This document shows positions 21,964 through 24,988 of a stretch of 24,988 bases of DNA, piece by piece. Numbering within the stretch: the stretch's first letter is position 1; each line of letters begins with the position of its first letter. The position numbers and the translations under genes were made by a program. This DNA is from Bacteroidota bacterium. Its GTDB lineage: Bacteria > Bacteroidota > Ignavibacteria > Ignavibacteriales > Ignavibacteriaceae. The stretch spans positions 1 through 24,988 of the forward strand of contig JAJYIL010000002.1 in assembly GCA_021790055.1 (NCBI GenBank). The letters are read 5' to 3'. The notes beneath the pieces were generated by a model, which saw only the letters and a list, made by a program, of their open reading frames with translations, made no database searches and had not been told where the DNA came from.

Positions 21964-23652
21964 TCAAAACAACTTCTTTTTCAATTTTAGAAGAAAAAAG
22001 AATCCTAACACCCAAAGTGAAATTCCGGAGGAGATTACCGGAATTATAAGCGGATATTTTGTAAAGAAAGTCTCCACGTTTTCGAGATGAACATCGCCTA
22101 CGATAAAAGCTTTAGTGAAGAGATGCGATTGAGTTTTTATTTCTCCAAGCGGATTGATGATGCAGCTTACACCGCCGTTTGCCGCTCTTACAACCGTTCG
22201 TCTATTTTCAACTGCGCGGAGGATTGAAATATCCTCGTGTTGATATGGTCCGCTTGATTTACCATACCAGCTATCGTTCGTAACTACCGCCAATATTTCA
22301 GCTCCGCGCTGAACAAAGTTTGTTACAAAGTAAGGAAAGATTGATTCGTAACAAACAAGTCCGTCAACATGAATCGAATCGCTTGCAAATATTTTTTGAC
22401 TTGCCGAATCTGTAATTGCAGCCGGTAAAGAAAAGTTAGTTGTATCTTTTCCAACATTCCATCCTGAAATCCCAACTCCCCATTTTATAAGTTTGCCAAG
22501 AAACGGGAATGTATCTACAAAAGGAACTCTCTCTCCAAAAGGCACAAGCTTCATCTTTCCATAATGCTGAACGTTATATGAATTTGGTGCAAACAGCAGG
22601 ATGCCATTGTACATTGTATAATAAAAATTCCCGCCTCTTCCTTCAATTGCATCCGATGGAATTTTATCTCCTTTAAAATAGTATTTTACATCCGGCATCC
22701 CGGTTAAGAGATAAACATGATTCTTTTGAAGAAAACTGTAGATTAAATTGAGCGTATGACCGTAAGAACCATCCATCAGAAAAACCGGTAGTGCAGTCTC
22801 GGGCCAAATTATCAGCTTTGCGCCTTTGTTCACGGCTTCCTGGGAAAGTTTCAAATATAAGTTTGTAAGGTTATCAAGATTACTTACATCCCACTTGTCC
22901 CAAGGGTCTAAATTTGGCTGAATAAGTCCTACTTTAACCTTTGCATTTGAAATCTTGAATGAAGATAGCCTGAACCATCCATATGAAATGGAAATAAGAA
23001 AGATTAATACTGCAGAGGCAAGGTTCAAAATAAATTTTCTCTTTGTATTCTTGAAGTTAATTATCGTTTTAAAAAGAAATATATTCATATAAATGACGAC
23101 AATCGACAATCCGACGGAACCGATAATATCTGCTGCCTGAATAAACACAGTGAACTTTGCAAGTCCGTTACCAAGTGTAAGCCACGGGAAACTTAAGTCC
23201 GTCAGCATGTAAAGGTATTCGTAGCAAGCCCAGAAAAACGGGAAAAGGAAAATCACTTGCCGCGCCGGAAAGATCTTTCTTGCAAAATAAAGAAGAGTTG
23301 ATGGGATTAAGAATAACAAAGGATTAACGAACAGCAATGTTCCGCCGGCAATCATCAAGAAAGTATCGGCTTCTTTCTGCCAGCTTCCAACCCAATAAAG
23401 AGTGATTACGCCAAAGACAAAAAATGTAAGATAAGTTGCACGATTTATTTCACCTAAAGTCTTTCGATTTTCAATTACATATAAGTATGGAATTAATCCG
23501 ACGAAAAGCAGTAGAGTAAATGGAAAAGGAAATGGCGGAAAGGCTATCCCCATTAAAACTCCACTGAGGATTAGAAGCAGCTGTTCATTTCTTTTTTTTA
23601 TCTTTTCTTCTTTAGATATCTGAAGATTGACCCTCCTAAAAAAAAGTTTCAC
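21964..23652 (-). CDS. lnt: Apolipoprotein N-acyltransferase
   Basis: 562 aa inner-membrane enzyme that transfers the third acyl chain to the N-terminal cysteine of lipoproteins. The first about 225 residues hold a run of membrane segments, beginning LLLILSGVLMGIAFPPFPFPFTLLLFVGLIPYL. The rest is a periplasmic nitrilase-like domain followed by a last membrane helix (YPLIIPVISSGISLWVLGFFFLL). The catalytic triad is visible: E285 in IIWPETALP, a lysine in YGKMKLVPFGERVPF (about K366) and C434 in LVCYESIFP. The start is GTG at 23652, overlapping the dedA stop as GTGA. An AGGAGG at codons 6-7 has no usable start after it, so it seems coincidental. It is the last gene of the acylphosphatase-ispF-dedA-lnt run and implies an outer membrane with triacylated lipoproteins. 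Confidence 0.92.
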   Translation of the reverse strand: MKLFFRRVNLQISKEEKIKKRNEQLLLILSGVLMGIAFPPFPFPFTLLLFVGLIPYLYVIENRKTLGEINRATYLTFFVFGVITLYWVGSWQKEADTFLMIAGGTLLFVNPLLFLIPSTLLYFARKIFPARQVIFLFPFFWACYEYLYMLTDLSFPWLTLGNGLAKFTVFIQAADIIGSVGLSIVVIYMNIFLFKTIINFKNTKRKFILNLASAVLIFLISISYGWFRLSSFKISNAKVKVGLIQPNLDPWDKWDVSNLDNLTNLYLKLSQEAVNKGAKLIIWPETALPVFLMDGSYGHTLNLIYSFLQKNHVYLLTGMPDVKYYFKGDKIPSDAIEGRGGNFYYTMYNGILLFAPNSYNVQHYGKMKLVPFGERVPFVDTFPFLGKLIKWGVGISGWNVGKDTTNFSLPAAITDSASQKIFASDSIHVDGLVCYESIFPYFVTNFVQRGAEILAVVTNDSWYGKSSGPYQHEDISILRAVENRRTVVRAANGGVSCIINPLGEIKTQSHLFTKAFIVGDVHLENVETFFTKYPLIIPVISSGISLWVLGFFFLLKLKKKLF

Positions 23653-24260
23653 TTAACTGCTTTCTTTCTTCTGAATACAAAACGTAAAAGATAAAACAAA
23701 ATTATCATTGCAATTAAAACTAAAACAATATTGCTGTATGTTGAAAGCAGCCCGTCAACTTTGCTTACGTTTTTTCCAAACTCAATTCCTAAAAATATTA
23801 TTGTAGCATTCCAAACCAGTGAACTGATAGAGGCATATAAGGCTGTTCTGGGAAATTCTAATTCACTTAATCCGGCAAAGAGAGAAATGATAGACCTTAC
23901 GCCCGGCAGAAATCTATTACCAAGAATAATCAAGTAACCGTATCTTGTAAACCATTTTTCTGCTTTAACTAAAGATGAAACCGGAATGAATTTTATTTTC
24001 CCGGAGCGGACAACCTTTTTATCTAGCTGGGAACCTATCGCAAACAAAGCCATAAAGCCAAGTACACTGCCCGCGGTTGTAAGAAGTAAAGTCGGAACAA
24101 AATGAAGCGAATGAGTTACTATAAGAGAGCCACCGACAATTATTACCAAATCACTTGGCGTAGGTGGAAATACATTTTCAATAAAAGAAAAAAGGAAGAG
24201 AGTTATGTAAATCCATAACGGACTTTGCGAGGAAATAAATTCGAGTACTTGTTCAATCAT
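23649..24260 (-). CDS. DedA-family membrane protein
   Basis: 203 aa polytopic membrane protein with the DedA/VTT (SNARE-associated) domain. Family marks are FIENVFPPTPSDLVIIVGGSLIV near residues 27-50 with the conserved Glu and Pro-rich re-entrant segment, and the motif F-LPGVRSIISLFAGLSELEFPRTALYASISSLVWN near residues 118-152. Members of this family move undecaprenyl phosphate or phospholipids across the inner membrane and affect envelope integrity. The substrate here is not determinable. The ATG at 24260 is 5 bases after the ispF stop, and its stop overlaps the lnt start by 4 bases. Its neighbours fit envelope lipid work: IspF makes isoprenoid precursor used for undecaprenyl phosphate, and Lnt completes lipoproteins. 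Confidence 0.9.
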   Translation of the reverse strand: MIEQVLEFISSQSPLWIYITLFLFSFIENVFPPTPSDLVIIVGGSLIVTHSLHFVPTLLLTTAGSVLGFMALFAIGSQLDKKVVRSGKIKFIPVSSLVKAEKWFTRYGYLIILGNRFLPGVRSIISLFAGLSELEFPRTALYASISSLVWNATIIFLGIEFGKNVSKVDGLLSTYSNIVLVLIAMIILFYLLRFVFRRKKAVK

Positions 24261-24265
24261 AATAT

Positions 24266-24769
24266 TTATTTTTTACCCGCCGAGGCGGGCTTGATAATTA
24301 AAACAGTTGCAAAGGCTGATACCCCCTCTTCCCTGCCGATGAATCCAAGCTTTTCCGTTGTAGTTGCTTTAATTGAAATTTGCTCGATATCCGATTTTAA
24401 GATTTCCGCAATCTTAACCCTCATATTAAAAATATATGTTGAAAGCTTTGGTTTCTGCATTGCAACCACGGCATCTACGTTGCCGAGCACATAGCCTTTT
24501 TGCTCAACAAGCCCGTAAACTTTTTGGAGAAGAATCTTGCTGTCGGCATTTTTAAATTGCGGGTCAGAGTCCGGGAAATGCTGACCGATATCTCCCAGAG
24601 CAGCAGCTCCAAGAAGAGCATCGCAAATTGCGTGCAGCAGAACATCCGCATCGGAATGACCTTGCAAACCTTTCTCGAAAGGAATTTCAATTCCGCCGAT
24701 TATTAGCTTTCTATTTTCAGCAAAGGCATGAACATCAAAACCAATCCCGGTTCTAAACTGCTGGCTCAA
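24266..24769 (-). CDS. ispF: 2-C-methyl-D-erythritol 2,4-cyclodiphosphate synthase
   Basis: 167 aa, standard IspF length. It cyclises CDP-ME 2-phosphate to MEcPP with loss of CMP in the non-mevalonate isoprenoid pathway. Zinc ligands D12 and H14 (GIGFDVHAF) and H46 ([16 protein letters not shown]) are present, as are [18 protein letters not shown] and [21 protein letters not shown] near the C-terminus. The start is an in-frame TTG at 24769, which gives [14 protein letters not shown] and matches the family N-terminus, preceded by GAGG (24777-24780) at a spacing of 7 bases; no ATG is available before the zinc motif. The TTG overlaps the acylphosphatase stop as TTGA. IspD is not adjacent. The gene shows that this organism makes isoprenoids by the MEP route. 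Confidence 0.95.
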   Translation of the reverse strand: MSQQFRTGIGFDVHAFAENRKLIIGGIEIPFEKGLQGHSDADVLLHAICDALLGAAALGDIGQHFPDSDPQFKNADSKILLQKVYGLVEQKGYVLGNVDAVVAMQKPKLSTYIFNMRVKIAEILKSDIEQISIKATTTEKLGFIGREEGVSAFATVLIIKPASAGKK

Positions 24770-24988
24770 AATTTAACCTCAAAATTTCTGAATTCATTTT
24801 TATATTGATGCCACTCAATTAGGCATTTTGTAACAGACGCATGCGGCGGTCCAATGCGAATTTCTTTGAAAAGCTCTTCAATCAATCCTTTGTCGCCTTC
24901 AACTACTGTCAGCACTTCACCGGAATATAAATTTTCAACATAGCCTTTTAAGCCGAGAGACTGCGCCTTCCGGACTACAAAAAACCTG
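24766..24988 (-). CDS. acyP: Acylphosphatase (partial, N-terminus outside window)
   Basis: The minus-strand frame is open from the right edge to a TGA at 24768-24766. It reads [20 protein letters not shown], then [32 protein letters not shown], then [21 protein letters not shown]. This is the acylphosphatase fold: FVxRKAxxLGLKGYVxNLxxGxVxxxxEG with the catalytic Asn (VEN) and GPPHA. The N-terminal GxVQGVGFR phosphate loop, with its arginine, lies beyond the window. About 73 residues are present out of a usual 90. It hydrolyses acyl phosphates in the cytoplasm. Its stop overlaps the ispF TTG start, so it heads or continues the operon. It was not obvious from complete frames because it is cut by the edge. 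Confidence 0.88.
   Translation of the reverse strand, partial: RFFVVRKAQSLGLKGYVENLYSGEVLTVVEGDKGLIEELFKEIRIGPPHASVTKCLIEWHQYKNEFRNFEVKF

Noticed and set aside
23622..23640. AGGAGG within lnt codons 6-7 as the real ribosome binding site
   Set aside because: No ATG, GTG or TTG in frame follows at a usable distance.
1..24988. CRISPR arrays, prophage, insertion sequences, tRNA or rRNA genes
   Set aside because: No regular direct repeats, transposase or integrase frames, or recognisable RNA genes were seen on reading both strands.

Overview
The window is AT-rich, densely coded chromosomal DNA from a bacterium. Short intergenic gaps, many A-rich leaders without a clear Shine-Dalgarno, several TTG/GTG starts and the gene set suggest a member of the Bacteroidota/Ignavibacteriota/Calditrichota side of the tree. 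The gene set is a three-domain copper nitrite reductase with a polyferredoxin, a Bacillus-type fadNAE cassette, and an isoprenoid plus lipoprotein cluster. This placement is an inference; there is no rRNA or tRNA in the window to settle it. I saw no CRISPR array, insertion sequence, prophage or integrase.

Positions 1-3573 (all minus strand) form a nitric-oxide/nitrite module. In transcription order it runs: an Rrf2/NsrR-like Fe-S regulator (3106-3543), a membrane polyferredoxin of the NapH/NosR C-terminal type (1909-3069), a copper nitrite reductase fused to a C-terminal cytochrome c (422-1894), and a NirV-like SUMF1/formylglycine-generating-enzyme-family protein that runs off the left edge (1-425). 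The same 17-bp sequence lies just upstream of both the regulator and the polyferredoxin, and is a strong candidate operator.

Positions 3698-4395 (plus) carry an OsmC-family protein and an FmdB-type zinc ribbon, followed by a long inverted repeat between convergent genes. Positions 4507-7705 (minus) carry yihY overlapping purL. A lone class I glutamine amidotransferase (7860-8561, plus) meets a PolB-type 3'-5' exonuclease (8563-9252, minus) tail to tail with one base between them.

Positions 8563-18503 (minus) are mostly one fatty-acid degradation block: long-chain acyl-CoA synthetase (frameshifted near its end), FadN-like hydroxyacyl-CoA dehydrogenase/hydratase, FadA thiolase, FadE acyl-CoA dehydrogenase, then a toxin-antitoxin pair with a broken toxin, a 2,4-dienoyl-CoA reductase, a hotdog thioesterase and the exonuclease. 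A divergent XRE-family regulator of the short-chain fatty acyl type (18680-20182, plus) faces the synthetase across a gap that holds a perfect 14-bp palindrome, suggesting local control of beta-oxidation.

Positions 20195-24988 (minus) hold a second hotdog thioesterase with L-threonine aldolase, a decayed antitoxin remnant, and a tightly packed acylphosphatase-ispF-dedA-lnt operon (isoprenoid precursor synthesis, a DedA-type membrane protein, lipoprotein N-acylation). Most of the content is recognisable. The least explained parts are the paired Rrf2 dyads, the toxin-antitoxin relics, the fad palindrome and the 4445-4507 inverted repeat.
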